A stretch of DNA of 11,975 nucleotides from Pseudomonadales bacterium (GTDB taxonomy: Bacteria; Pseudomonadota; Gammaproteobacteria; Pseudomonadales; DC-out160), in the NCBI GenBank assembly GCA_016765265.1, contig JAESQG010000113.1:1-11975 (forward strand), given 5' to 3'. A program made the position numbers and the translations under genes. The notes under the pieces were generated by a model that made no database searches, was not told where the DNA came from, and was given only the letters and a program-made list of their open reading frames with translations. Positions 1 through 6,918 of the stretch are shown piece after piece (within the stretch, counting starts at the first letter, position 1; each line of letters starts with the position of its first letter).

Positions 1-38
1 TGATGGCGATATTTTTTAGATCATAACAAAAACTATTT

Positions 39-62
39 AAAGGAGCTGACGCTCCTTTTTTT
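39..62 (+). terminator. Rho-independent terminator
   Basis: An 8-bp stem AAAGGAGC / GCTCCTTT with a TGAC loop runs directly into seven T residues on the plus strand, the textbook intrinsic terminator layout. It probably ends a plus-strand gene lying left of the window. On the minus strand the tract after the stem is TTTAAATAG, so it would be a poorer terminator for leftward transcription from the PilZ gene. Confidence 0.8.
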
Positions 63-352
63 ACGCCTGGTACTTTTCATATTACCAAAAGTATCGTTCT
101 AGGGAGGGATTGAAGAGTGTCATTTTCAGATTGCCGGAACTGTCGTCTCAACACAAAATACGTTTTTAACAAACTGCCGGTATGATCGTAGTCTGGGAAT
201 TGTTATGATTTTAATTTGGTTGACCCCGATTATCGTATGACATCAATTTGGTAATACCGTGGAATATTTTCCAAATCATACGGTTTTAATTTGGGATTTT
301 TCAAGATGATAATTTTGCGCTCTACAAGTAGTGAGATTAAAGAACCTTGAGT
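63..352. other. Non-coding gap with an imperfect inverted repeat
   Basis: No credible reading frame is present. The stretch is AT-rich and repeats the word AATTTGG three times (about 212, 245 and 287). A nested inverted repeat is visible: CGTATG (234-239) pairs with CATACG (277-282) and ATTTGG (246-251) pairs with CCAAAT (271-276), with a six-base bulge at 240-245 and a 19-base loop. This could be a hairpin in the 3' end of the PilZ transcript or the remains of a mobile repeat. No function can be assigned. Confidence 0.4.
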
Positions 353-366
353 TTAAGGTACAAGGT
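344..366 (-). terminator. Weak candidate terminator of the PilZ gene
   Basis: On the minus strand ACCTTG (366-361) can pair with CAAGGT (349-344) around an 11-base loop, followed by TCTTTAAT. The stem overlaps the PilZ stop codon. Only 6 bp and a broken T tract support it, so it may be chance. Confidence 0.25.
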
Positions 367-1033
367 CCAACTGAGATAACTCAAAATATCTTTTTACACT
401 TGAGTTGGGAGCTTTAAAATAACAACCCAAAATCAAACTGCCCTCATCGCACATGCTCACTGATTTCACATGCGCGTTTAACTCTCCAGGTTCTTCAATA
501 AAGGGAAATACTATATTTATCTTTATAAGGGCGTCGATTTTATAAAGAGCACCGAACTCTTTTGCCGGACCGTCAGCAGGTATTTTCAGCTGGCACCCGT
601 TCATACTGATATTCGAAACGACCGCCTCCCATGCCTTATCCTCTTCCACAATAGTACATCTCATGGTACAGGGATAGCGAGTTTCTATGCGTAGACCCCG
701 TCTTTGCATTTCATCAGGAATGGAGGACACCAGTATATTGGAACCTTTGGTATACAACCCTATCACCTTTGACTGAAAGGCATAAACAGTACCATCCACT
801 ACCATCCTCATTACCAAAACATCGTCATCATGAAATAGCTCTTTGTAAGAACCAAAAGATTGCTTGATCTGTCTTGTTGCAGGAAGCATAGTCAGAAGCG
901 TTTTAGCACTGTCGGATCCCACGTAATGAGTCAGGTATTTTATTTTTATATCTTTATTGGATACCTGCACTATTTCTCCGACATTAAAAATGCCGGTAAA
1001 TTCTTTTACAAATGATTTCTGCGGTTCGCTCAT
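353..1033 (-). CDS. PilZ-domain c-di-GMP receptor, YcgR-like
   Basis: A 226-residue cytosolic protein with no signal peptide or membrane segment. The C-terminal half is a PilZ domain: arginines at 111, 112, 115 and 119 in the stretch QRRGLRIETRY supply the RxxxR element that clamps cyclic di-GMP, and N141-I-S143-M-N-G146 is the (D/N)xSxxG motif. Residues about 15-105 form a beta-rich N-terminal domain of the kind found in YcgR-type flagellar brake proteins, so two-domain YcgR architecture is the best description. Family knowledge suggests that ligand binding alters contact with a partner such as the flagellar motor or an envelope biosynthesis machine; the partner is not visible here. The ATG at 1033 is chosen as the first start; the Shine-Dalgarno is poor (an A/T-rich run precedes it). 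It sits 168 bp downstream of the methyltransferase gene on the same strand, which suggests its own promoter although readthrough is possible. The domain call is secure; the process controlled is unknown. Confidence 0.88.
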   Translation of the reverse strand: MSEPQKSFVKEFTGIFNVGEIVQVSNKDIKIKYLTHYVGSDSAKTLLTMLPATRQIKQSFGSYKELFHDDDVLVMRMVVDGTVYAFQSKVIGLYTKGSNILVSSIPDEMQRRGLRIETRYPCTMRCTIVEEDKAWEAVVSNISMNGCQLKIPADGPAKEFGALYKIDALIKINIVFPFIEEPGELNAHVKSVSMCDEGSLILGCYFKAPNSSVKRYFELSQLDLVP

Positions 1034-1060
1034 ATTTTTGAAAAATATTTAAATTATTAC

Positions 1061-1101
1061 AATAGTCTAGCTAAATCGACTATTTTGGACATCATTGTCA
1101 A
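1061..1101 (-). promoter_or_regulatory. Possible PilZ gene promoter with inverted repeat
   Basis: Reading leftward, a perfect -35 hexamer TTGACA lies at 1101-1096, but no good -10 sits at 16-18 bp from it. Just downstream is a 7-bp inverted repeat, AATAGTC (1061-1067) and GACTATT (1078-1084), with a 10-base spacer, placed between the -35-like box and the PilZ start at 1033. It could be an operator or a leader hairpin. The promoter assignment is tentative. Confidence 0.25.
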
Positions 1102-1201
1102 CAACAATTAAAACGACGCTAGTTACTATTTACGATAGTTGTTTTTCGTTCATCTATCACACTTCCTACAAGAATAAAGTTAAATTCAACGAATATCATA
1201 A

Positions 1202-2185
1202 TCAATCATCTATACCACGACGAAAATATAAAGTAAGTGTTGCCCCTTGCTTAAAAAAGGCCGATACAACACTTTCGATGAGGGCAAAAGGGGTAGTCAA
1301 TCCTGCTAATAGTCCCCAGCAAAAAAGTCCGATCCAGTCGCCTGCGGTATCTCGCCGCTTTAATAAAGAGTAAAGCCGATTTGGTCTAGTGGGTACCAGA
1401 ACATTTAGGGCACTCTGTATGAAACCGTATATATTCTGTGAAAGTGAAAAGGTTGACTGCTTTACCACCGTCAATTTTTTCCCCGATACATTTGAATCGA
1501 ACCACTCTTTATCCAAATGTACCACATGCCTAGGAATATCTAGATGGAACCAATGCGCTCCAAACAAGATTCTCTGCCAACTTGAAAAATTCGGAACCGA
1601 AACCACAAGAATTCCACCCGGTTCTAAATGCTTATAAACATCTTCTAATAAACGGCTTACAGGCATAACATGTTCAAGAACATGCCATATTACAATAACA
1701 TCGAATCTTTGATTGTTAAATTCAGCGTCTCCAATATCGCCGACGTGCAGGCTGAATTTACTATTTTTCTGATCTGGAAATTCAGCCCTTTCGATACCGG
1801 TGCATCGAGCACCATGGGCGTGAAATTCCGCTAACAACAAACCACGTCCACAGCCAATATCCAGCACCTTTAAAGCTTCTACAGATGATCCTCCAGCTTT
1901 ATGTAGACCGAGTATTTTCTTTACCTGGTATCGATGGCCTCTCGATAGTAAGTGTTCAATACCTCCGAAAAATTTTGCGTTAGGTGTACCATAATATTGC
2001 GGGGCGTAGGCTTTCGAAAGAAGGTCCTCATCCACCTTTCCGGTAAAAACTAGTTTACATGAACCGCAAGAACACACTGGAAAGGGAGTCATCCCGGTAT
2101 CAAAGTCTGAAGCATTAAAAAGCGGAGTGGTATTTAGACTCCCACAATTCACACAGCGATTAGCTTCAAGTGTATTATTTATCAC
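1202..2185 (-). CDS. Class I SAM-dependent methyltransferase with N-terminal zinc-ribbon-like segment
   Basis: A 327-residue protein. C11-x2-C14 and C38-x-C40-x2-C43 form a probable metal-binding ribbon. A Methyltransf_23-type Rossmann fold follows: motif I VLDIGCGRG at 107-115 binds SAM, E132 is the expected acidic residue after strand 2, FDVIVIWHVLEH spans 161-172, and LEPGGILVVSVPN spans 187-199. The HWFHLDIPRHVVHL stretch (211-224) is typical of relatives found in surface-polysaccharide and lipid-glycan clusters. Residues about 284-311 are strongly hydrophobic and may attach the enzyme to the inner membrane. The start is a GTG at 2185; no ATG gives a full N-terminus with the first CxxC pair, and the Shine-Dalgarno is weak. 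It is the third gene of a leftward run behind the LPG_TM-like gene (27-bp gap). Likely role: methylation of a sugar or lipid-linked glycan in the same pathway. The acceptor is not predictable. Confidence 0.85.
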   Translation of the reverse strand: MINNTLEANRCVNCGSLNTTPLFNASDFDTGMTPFPVCSCGSCKLVFTGKVDEDLLSKAYAPQYYGTPNAKFFGGIEHLLSRGHRYQVKKILGLHKAGGSSVEALKVLDIGCGRGLLLAEFHAHGARCTGIERAEFPDQKNSKFSLHVGDIGDAEFNNQRFDVIVIWHVLEHVMPVSRLLEDVYKHLEPGGILVVSVPNFSSWQRILFGAHWFHLDIPRHVVHLDKEWFDSNVSGKKLTVVKQSTFSLSQNIYGFIQSALNVLVPTRPNRLYSLLKRRDTAGDWIGLFCWGLLAGLTTPFALIESVVSAFFKQGATLTLYFRRGIDD

Positions 2186-2212
2186 AACTTAACGGACACC
2201 TATATCGGACCC

Positions 2213-3214
2213 TCATTCGAGATTCGCACGACTTTCATCTTCGACTTTTTTTAACACTGTCCAATCAAGAAAAAATAAAGCCGGAACACCCACTAGAACA
2301 TACACCAAAGATTGGTTTAACCTACCCAATAGCGATATAACAGCGCCATTATCAGAACCTGCTGTACTGTATAAAAAAGCAAAAGCACTTTCCGTAAACC
2401 CGATTCCACCGGGTGTTAGGGGTATAGCGTTGAAGCACAATGCCATAGGATTAATAACATAGTGCGCCAAAGTAGGTAAATTGTCTTTTAATATCATTCC
2501 AACAACCACAAAACTGGTAATGGTGGCTGCTTGTGACATCATAGAAAGCCCCAAACACACTAGAACTCCTTTAGGACTAGCGATATAGGTGCGCAAAGCC
2601 GACGCTATCAGCTGTACGAAATTCGGTAGAATGTTATAGATGGAAGAGAAAAGACGAGAAGATTGGAATAAACCACTAGCCAGAAAAATGAAGACAAAAG
2701 TGGTCGACAGAAATATCGCGAGTATTGGCAGCATGTAAATCTCTTTAACAACCCCAAGACCGCTTACCCGATCAACAATAACAGCAACGCTTGAAATAGT
2801 GAGCAAAGCAAAAATACCCGCCAATCTATCCACGACCATAGCAGTAAAAACATCAATCTTCCGGTCTCTTTCCCTTAGACAAAAATAAGTCGCTCTGATT
2901 GCGTCAGTACCTACCATTCCGGGCAACGTCAATCCCAAACACATACTGCTCAGATTAACCTTGGTTACCTCCAGTAAAGTTAGTTTAAAATCAATCAAAC
3001 TTAACAAATACCATATTCTAACCGAGACAATAATGACTACAAAAAGTATTAACAAAAGAGTGGTGAGCATCAGCATAACGGTTCTACTATCAAAAGAAAG
3101 CGTGTAAATTACCTCTAAATCAAGCAACCCATAATGATATAAAGCATAGAGCAGCAATATCGCAAGACCAACTTTCAATATAATAGGTAGAATTTTATTA
3201 ACCATTTCTCTCAT
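2213..3214 (-). CDS. LPG_synthase_TM / AglD-like integral membrane protein (flippase-like family)
   Basis: A 333-residue polytopic protein with about eight hydrophobic spans. It carries the signatures of the lysylphosphatidylglycerol synthase TM-region family (PF03706, formerly UPF0104): LPGMVGTDAIRATY around residue 97-110, VVDRLAG around 127-133, and PLTPGGIGFTESAF around 263-276. The soluble lysyl-transferase domain of MprF is absent, so it should not be called a lysyl-PG synthase. Stand-alone members commonly sit beside DPM-like GT2 enzymes and are suspected to move or help process lipid-linked sugars; this is family context, not shown here. It lies 26 bp downstream of the GT-C/TPR gene and 27 bp upstream of the methyltransferase gene, supporting one transcript. 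The ATG at 3214 is taken as start; an in-frame ATG at 3205, with GAG six bases upstream, is an alternative. Confidence 0.82.
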   Translation of the reverse strand: MREMVNKILPIILKVGLAILLLYALYHYGLLDLEVIYTLSFDSRTVMLMLTTLLLILFVVIIVSVRIWYLLSLIDFKLTLLEVTKVNLSSMCLGLTLPGMVGTDAIRATYFCLRERDRKIDVFTAMVVDRLAGIFALLTISSVAVIVDRVSGLGVVKEIYMLPILAIFLSTTFVFIFLASGLFQSSRLFSSIYNILPNFVQLIASALRTYIASPKGVLVCLGLSMMSQAATITSFVVVGMILKDNLPTLAHYVINPMALCFNAIPLTPGGIGFTESAFAFLYSTAGSDNGAVISLLGRLNQSLVYVLVGVPALFFLDWTVLKKVEDESRANLE

Positions 3215-3240
3215 TCATAAAATCAATTAGGACTAGCACT

Positions 3241-5130
3241 TTAGCCCCGGACTAAGGAGTTTCGATTTTTCATTTCTTTCTGCACTTTTTTAAATGCATC
3301 TAATATTTTTTTATCTTGCGGGTATTCCGCTTTAAGCACACTCAATAATTCTAATCCTTGCTTAATGTTACCCAACTCTAAAAGTAAGACCACTCTAAGT
3401 AGGCGTCCTTCTTTGTGGGCAGATACACGAGCAATAAGGAGGTTCACTTTTTCTAAAGCGCGATTATGCGATCCGTACAAATGTTCTGAATATGCGCTTT
3501 TGTAGAGCAAATTATTCGAGTGTGGAGCAAGCTGAAGGGCTCTACTATAATACCGTACAGCCAACTCATATTTACCTAAGCGCTCAAACCCTTCCGCGCC
3601 TTTACGAAGCGCAACTACAGAATCCTCATTACTATCTATCAACAATTGGTAAGTTACCATCGATTGTTGAAGGAGTCCTTTTTTCTCTAACGTAAGTGCC
3701 TTATTCCGCAGAGTTTGTATATGACTAGCGTCAATCATCAAGGCCTGCTCATAATACTCCATGGCACTGTCATAGGAGGCATGAGAGAACTCAATATTAC
3801 CCAGATTCATGTACGCAGTGGTTACTTGATTCGGGTAAAGTAAATTCACTCTCGACCACAGCGTTGTGTCATTTTTCCATACTGGCACATAGAGTCGTGT
3901 CTGCCATAGATTAAAAACCAAAATCAAACTTAAGCTGAGATAAATCACAATGTTTTTGTTAGTTTTACCGTAGCAACGTTGTAACACACCACACAATAAT
4001 AAACCTATTCCTACATACACCATTGCCATGGGTATATAGGTATAACGATCCGCTGCCGATTGTTGTCCTACTTTGATAAAACCAATTACGGGTAAAATTG
4101 ATATCAAGAAAAAGAAGAAAGCGAAACTATATTCATTGTGTTTCCTAGCCATACTGGCTAATGCAATCACAAGCATTACTCCAACAATGGCCACTGGATA
4201 TAAGCTACTCACTCCGATATCCATGCTTGTAGCGCTAAAAGGGTAAAAAGGCGATAAGTCTAAAGGCAAGAAAAAGCCTGTCCAGTAATGTAAGATTGCT
4301 TCGCACCCATTCACGATTCGAGTAGCCAAACCGGTTTTTTCTAAACTTTGGGTTGGTTGTGCAAAAAAAGTGAGCGCAACTGCACAGAAACTCATAATGA
4401 AATAGACTGTCTTTTCTTTTACCAAGCTAAAAATATCGAGGAAAATTCTTTTTGATAATGTCACGCGCTTTAACAACAATAGATCCATCAAAACAAGTAT
4501 TGGTGGCAAAGTCACCGCACTGGCTTTAGACAACAGCGACAACATAAAAAAAGTAACGAACAAATTACGCCAAAATATTTTTTTAACTGTCAACCGATGG
4601 TATTCAAGATAAGCCACCATGGCAAGAAAGTAAAACAAGCCGGACAACTGATCTTTGAGTTCCGATATCCAAACCACTGATTCCACATGCTGAGGGTGAA
4701 TCGCAAACAAGGCTCCCACGAAAAAACTTGAAATAAGCAAAGAGTTTGAGTCAGAGGAAGATTGAAGTCGATCCCGTGCAATATAAATTCCCCCAATCCG
4801 AATTGTTAAAAAAGCGATAACACAGCTATTTGCCAGGTGTATCGTCAGATTGATTAGTTTAAAGAATAATGCATTTTCTCCCCACCAATGATACTCAATC
4901 ATATAGACGAGCCATGTCATGGGATGCCAATTGTAAAAATAGTAATCCAAAAAAGCCCATTGTAGCGATGCAAAGGAGAGTTGTTTTATATGGGGGTTAT
5001 CCAGCACATAAGCTGCGTCATCCCATTGCAGGAATTCATGGTGAATAATGTTGCTGTAACCCATAGCCAGCAGACAAACTAGTAATAAAACCCAGGCCGT
5101 AACTACGAGTATCCTGTTTTTTATAAACAT
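3241..5130 (-). CDS. TMTC/PMT-like GT-C glycosyltransferase with C-terminal TPR repeats
   Basis: A 629-residue inner-membrane protein. Residues 7-28 form the first membrane helix, and the first periplasmic loop holds the acidic W36-D37-D38 motif typical of GT-C enzymes that use polyprenyl-phosphate sugars. N67-W-H-P-M-T-W73 and HPQHVESVVWISELKDQLS (145-163) match the conserved loops of bacterial relatives of eukaryotic TMTC proteins and protein O-mannosyltransferases. Many further membrane spans extend to about residue 412. The tail from about 435 to 620 is a series of tetratricopeptide repeats (for example the AYMNLGNIEFSHASYDSAM region and the KYELAVRYYSRALQLAPHS region), probably binding protein. 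Predicted role: transfer of a sugar from a lipid carrier to a protein or polymer on the periplasmic side. It is the first gene of a leftward three-gene run and diverges from the GT2 gene. The start ATG at 5130 is preceded by GGGAAAAAG, a weak Shine-Dalgarno. The exact sugar and acceptor are unknown. Confidence 0.85.
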   Translation of the reverse strand: MFIKNRILVVTAWVLLLVCLLAMGYSNIIHHEFLQWDDAAYVLDNPHIKQLSFASLQWAFLDYYFYNWHPMTWLVYMIEYHWWGENALFFKLINLTIHLANSCVIAFLTIRIGGIYIARDRLQSSSDSNSLLISSFFVGALFAIHPQHVESVVWISELKDQLSGLFYFLAMVAYLEYHRLTVKKIFWRNLFVTFFMLSLLSKASAVTLPPILVLMDLLLLKRVTLSKRIFLDIFSLVKEKTVYFIMSFCAVALTFFAQPTQSLEKTGLATRIVNGCEAILHYWTGFFLPLDLSPFYPFSATSMDIGVSSLYPVAIVGVMLVIALASMARKHNEYSFAFFFFLISILPVIGFIKVGQQSAADRYTYIPMAMVYVGIGLLLCGVLQRCYGKTNKNIVIYLSLSLILVFNLWQTRLYVPVWKNDTTLWSRVNLLYPNQVTTAYMNLGNIEFSHASYDSAMEYYEQALMIDASHIQTLRNKALTLEKKGLLQQSMVTYQLLIDSNEDSVVALRKGAEGFERLGKYELAVRYYSRALQLAPHSNNLLYKSAYSEHLYGSHNRALEKVNLLIARVSAHKEGRLLRVVLLLELGNIKQGLELLSVLKAEYPQDKKILDAFKKVQKEMKNRNSLVRG

Positions 5131-5342
5131 CTTTTTCCCAAAAGTATCAATGCAGTGGATTAACTGAGGAACCTAGCTTAAATATAGCGCATTAGACCGC
5201 GCGTGGTAGAGTCCTAAGTATTGACTAATGTAGCTAATAAATTACTACGCTACGACGCTACTACAGCCTTGTAAATTGCCAAATCAAGATAATTAGACTG
5301 TTATCAATTGATAGTTTATGGAAATTTGATCACGGTAAAAAA
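5131..5342. promoter_or_regulatory. Divergent promoter region between GT-C and GT2 genes
   Basis: This 212-bp spacer must hold promoters for both directions. For the leftward operon only a TATATT box (5186-5181, minus) is visible, without a convincing -35. The rightward candidate is listed separately. A GTAGCG-rich quasi-repeat lies on the minus strand around 5245-5265. Nothing codes here. Confidence 0.45.
5276..5304 (+). promoter_or_regulatory. Candidate sigma-70 promoter of the GT2 gene, with overlapping palindrome
   Basis: TTGCCA (5276-5281) and TGTTAT (5299-5304) are spaced by exactly 17 bp and match the consensus at 5/6 and 4/6 positions. Transcription would begin near 5311, giving a leader of about 32 bases before the ATG at 5343. 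A perfect 12-bp palindrome, TATCAATTGATA (5302-5313), overlaps the -10 and start site and would be a natural operator position. Confidence 0.35.
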
Positions 5343-6095
5343 ATGATTAACAACAAAAAGGTTAGTGTCGTTATGCCTGCCTATAACGCACAAAAGACCC
5401 TAACCCAAACTTACAAAGAACTCCCCTTCGACATAGTAGATGAAGTGATTCTGGTGGACGATGCAAGTCAAGATGAAACAATAAAGCTCGCCAAAGAACT
5501 AGGCATCAAACACGTTGTGTCGCATTTCAATAATAAAGGTTACGGTGGCAATCAAAAAACTTGCTACAAAACAGCACTCGAGCTGAATTCAGATATCATC
5601 ATCATGGTACACCCCGACTACCAATATACCCCCAAACTGATTAGAGCCATGGCAGCACTTATCTCAGATGATGTTTTTGATTGCGTACTCGGTTCAAGAA
5701 TTTTGGGTACCGGCGCTATAAAAGGCGGCATGCCGAAGTACAAATATATCGCTAACAGACTATTAACGCTTATTCAAAACTTGATGGTAGGGCATAAACT
5801 TTCTGAATATCATACAGGGTATAGGGCCTTCTCGAAAAACATACTAGCAACCTTACCCCTAGAACAAAACTCCGATGACTTGATCTTCGACAATCAAATG
5901 TTGATGCAAATTATCAACTTTGGATTCTCTATCGGAGAAATTACCTGCCCCACAAAATACATGGCAGAAGCCTCATCAATTGGAGGCTGGAGCGCTTACA
6001 AATATGGCCTCGGGGTACTCCATGAATCCCTTAGGTTTCGTTTGCACAAATCCCTTAAAATTCCCTACAAAATCTACTCCGATCCAAACGGCTAA
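5343..6095 (+). CDS. GT2 family glycosyltransferase, dolichyl/polyprenyl-phosphate sugar synthase-like
   Basis: A 250-residue soluble GT-A fold enzyme. VSVVMPAYNA (7-16) and VDD (38-40) bind the nucleotide-sugar, H90-P91-D92-Y93-Q94 stands at the metal-binding DxD position, and GSRILG (117-122) plus EYHTGYRAF (155-163) form the acceptor-side signatures of the DPM1/DPG_synthase branch. No C-terminal membrane helices or GtrA-like domain are present, so membrane contact is peripheral or via a partner. Expected reaction: transfer of a hexose from a nucleotide donor to polyprenyl phosphate at the cytoplasmic face. The product would feed the divergently encoded GT-C enzyme, which is the main contextual reason for the specific call; a direct polysaccharide glycosyltransferase remains possible. 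The ATG at 5343 follows GGTAAAAAA, so initiation is weakly marked. It converges on btuD with a 43-bp gap in which no terminator is evident. Confidence 0.85.
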   Translation: MINNKKVSVVMPAYNAQKTLTQTYKELPFDIVDEVILVDDASQDETIKLAKELGIKHVVSHFNNKGYGGNQKTCYKTALELNSDIIIMVHPDYQYTPKLIRAMAALISDDVFDCVLGSRILGTGAIKGGMPKYKYIANRLLTLIQNLMVGHKLSEYHTGYRAFSKNILATLPLEQNSDDLIFDNQMLMQIINFGFSIGEITCPTKYMAEASSIGGWSAYKYGLGVLHESLRFRLHKSLKIPYKIYSDPNG

Positions 6096-6138
6096 ATAAC
6101 CTTCTGTGGCAACTACTATAACGAAATTATAAACCGTC

Positions 6139-6918
6139 CTAACGAGGTATCCGTTGTTCAGGAATAATAGTGAGTGTTCCCTGCGATGGTATCTGTCGGG
6201 TTTTAATCGAATACACTTGTTCAATATTCTTATTACTCAGCACTTGTGAGGGGGTGCCCATTTCAACAAACTCGCCCTTATTAATTAGCATTAACTCATC
6301 GCAGAAACGAGCTGCATGATTTAGATCGTGAAGAACTGTGATAACAATACCCCCGTTGTCTGCGTGCTCTCGTAGTATCTCCATAATATGCAGTTGATGA
6401 TACGGATCGAGAGAAGCAATAGGTTCGTCGGCGAGTATGATCTGGGGGTTAGTGGCGAAAAGTCTAGTCAATAACACTCGAAGGCGCTCGCCCTCTGACA
6501 AGGTGGTAATGACGCGATCAAGCAATGGCGCAACTTCTGTTTGTTCTACCGCTCTTCTGATCGCTTCATTGTCTTCTTGGTTAAGCTTGCTACGCCCTTT
6601 CAGGTAAGGAAGACGACCTAGCTCAATAACACGTCTGACTTTTAGAGGCCAGTGCACCTCTGCCCCCTGGGCGAGGTAACCCAGTTGCATAGCTCGCTTA
6701 GCTACCTCAAGCTCGCGGATACAGTAATCGTCAATGGTGCAAACACCTTGAGTTGGCACTAATAAGTTGGCGATAATTTTTAGTAAGGTACTTTTACCGG
6801 CACCGTTCGGCCCTATCAATCCGAGCATCTGCCCATCATTCAGCGTAAAGTTCATATCTCGCAAGATAACTTGTGTAAGATTCTCATAATGTATGTTGTC
6901 GACACGAAGCTGAGTCAT
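6139..6918 (-). CDS. btuD: Cobalamin ABC importer ATPase BtuD
   Basis: A 259-residue ATPase of the FecE/FhuC/BtuD branch of ABC importers. Walker A GPNGAGKST is at 36-44, the Q-loop glutamine is Q84, the signature is LSEGE at 140-144, Walker B ILADEP is at 161-166 with catalytic E165, the D-loop is SLD at 169-171, and the switch histidine is H197. The signature has glutamate in place of the first glycine of LSGGQ/E, a mild departure. The protein would form a dimer on the BtuC permease and drive corrinoid import from the periplasm. Its ATG overlaps the btuC stop as ATGA, indicating translational coupling. The family alone cannot separate heme, siderophore and B12 importers; the riboswitch at the head of the operon makes the B12 assignment. 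Confidence 0.9.
   Translation of the reverse strand: MTQLRVDNIHYENLTQVILRDMNFTLNDGQMLGLIGPNGAGKSTLLKIIANLLVPTQGVCTIDDYCIRELEVAKRAMQLGYLAQGAEVHWPLKVRRVIELGRLPYLKGRSKLNQEDNEAIRRAVEQTEVAPLLDRVITTLSEGERLRVLLTRLFATNPQIILADEPIASLDPYHQLHIMEILREHADNGGIVITVLHDLNHAARFCDELMLINKGEFVEMGTPSQVLSNKNIEQVYSIKTRQIPSQGTLTIIPEQRIPR

Noticed and set aside
1095..1373. Plus-strand open frame of 92 codons
   Set aside because: It overlaps the end of the methyltransferase gene antisense, has low-complexity content with no recognisable domain, and no ribosome binding site.
2213..3214. MprF lysylphosphatidylglycerol synthase
   Set aside because: Only the membrane region is present; the C-terminal aminoacyl-transferase domain is absent and no tRNA-dependent features are seen.
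6096..6138. Bidirectional terminator between the GT2 gene and btuD
   Set aside because: No stable stem with T tract could be found in the 43-bp convergent gap.
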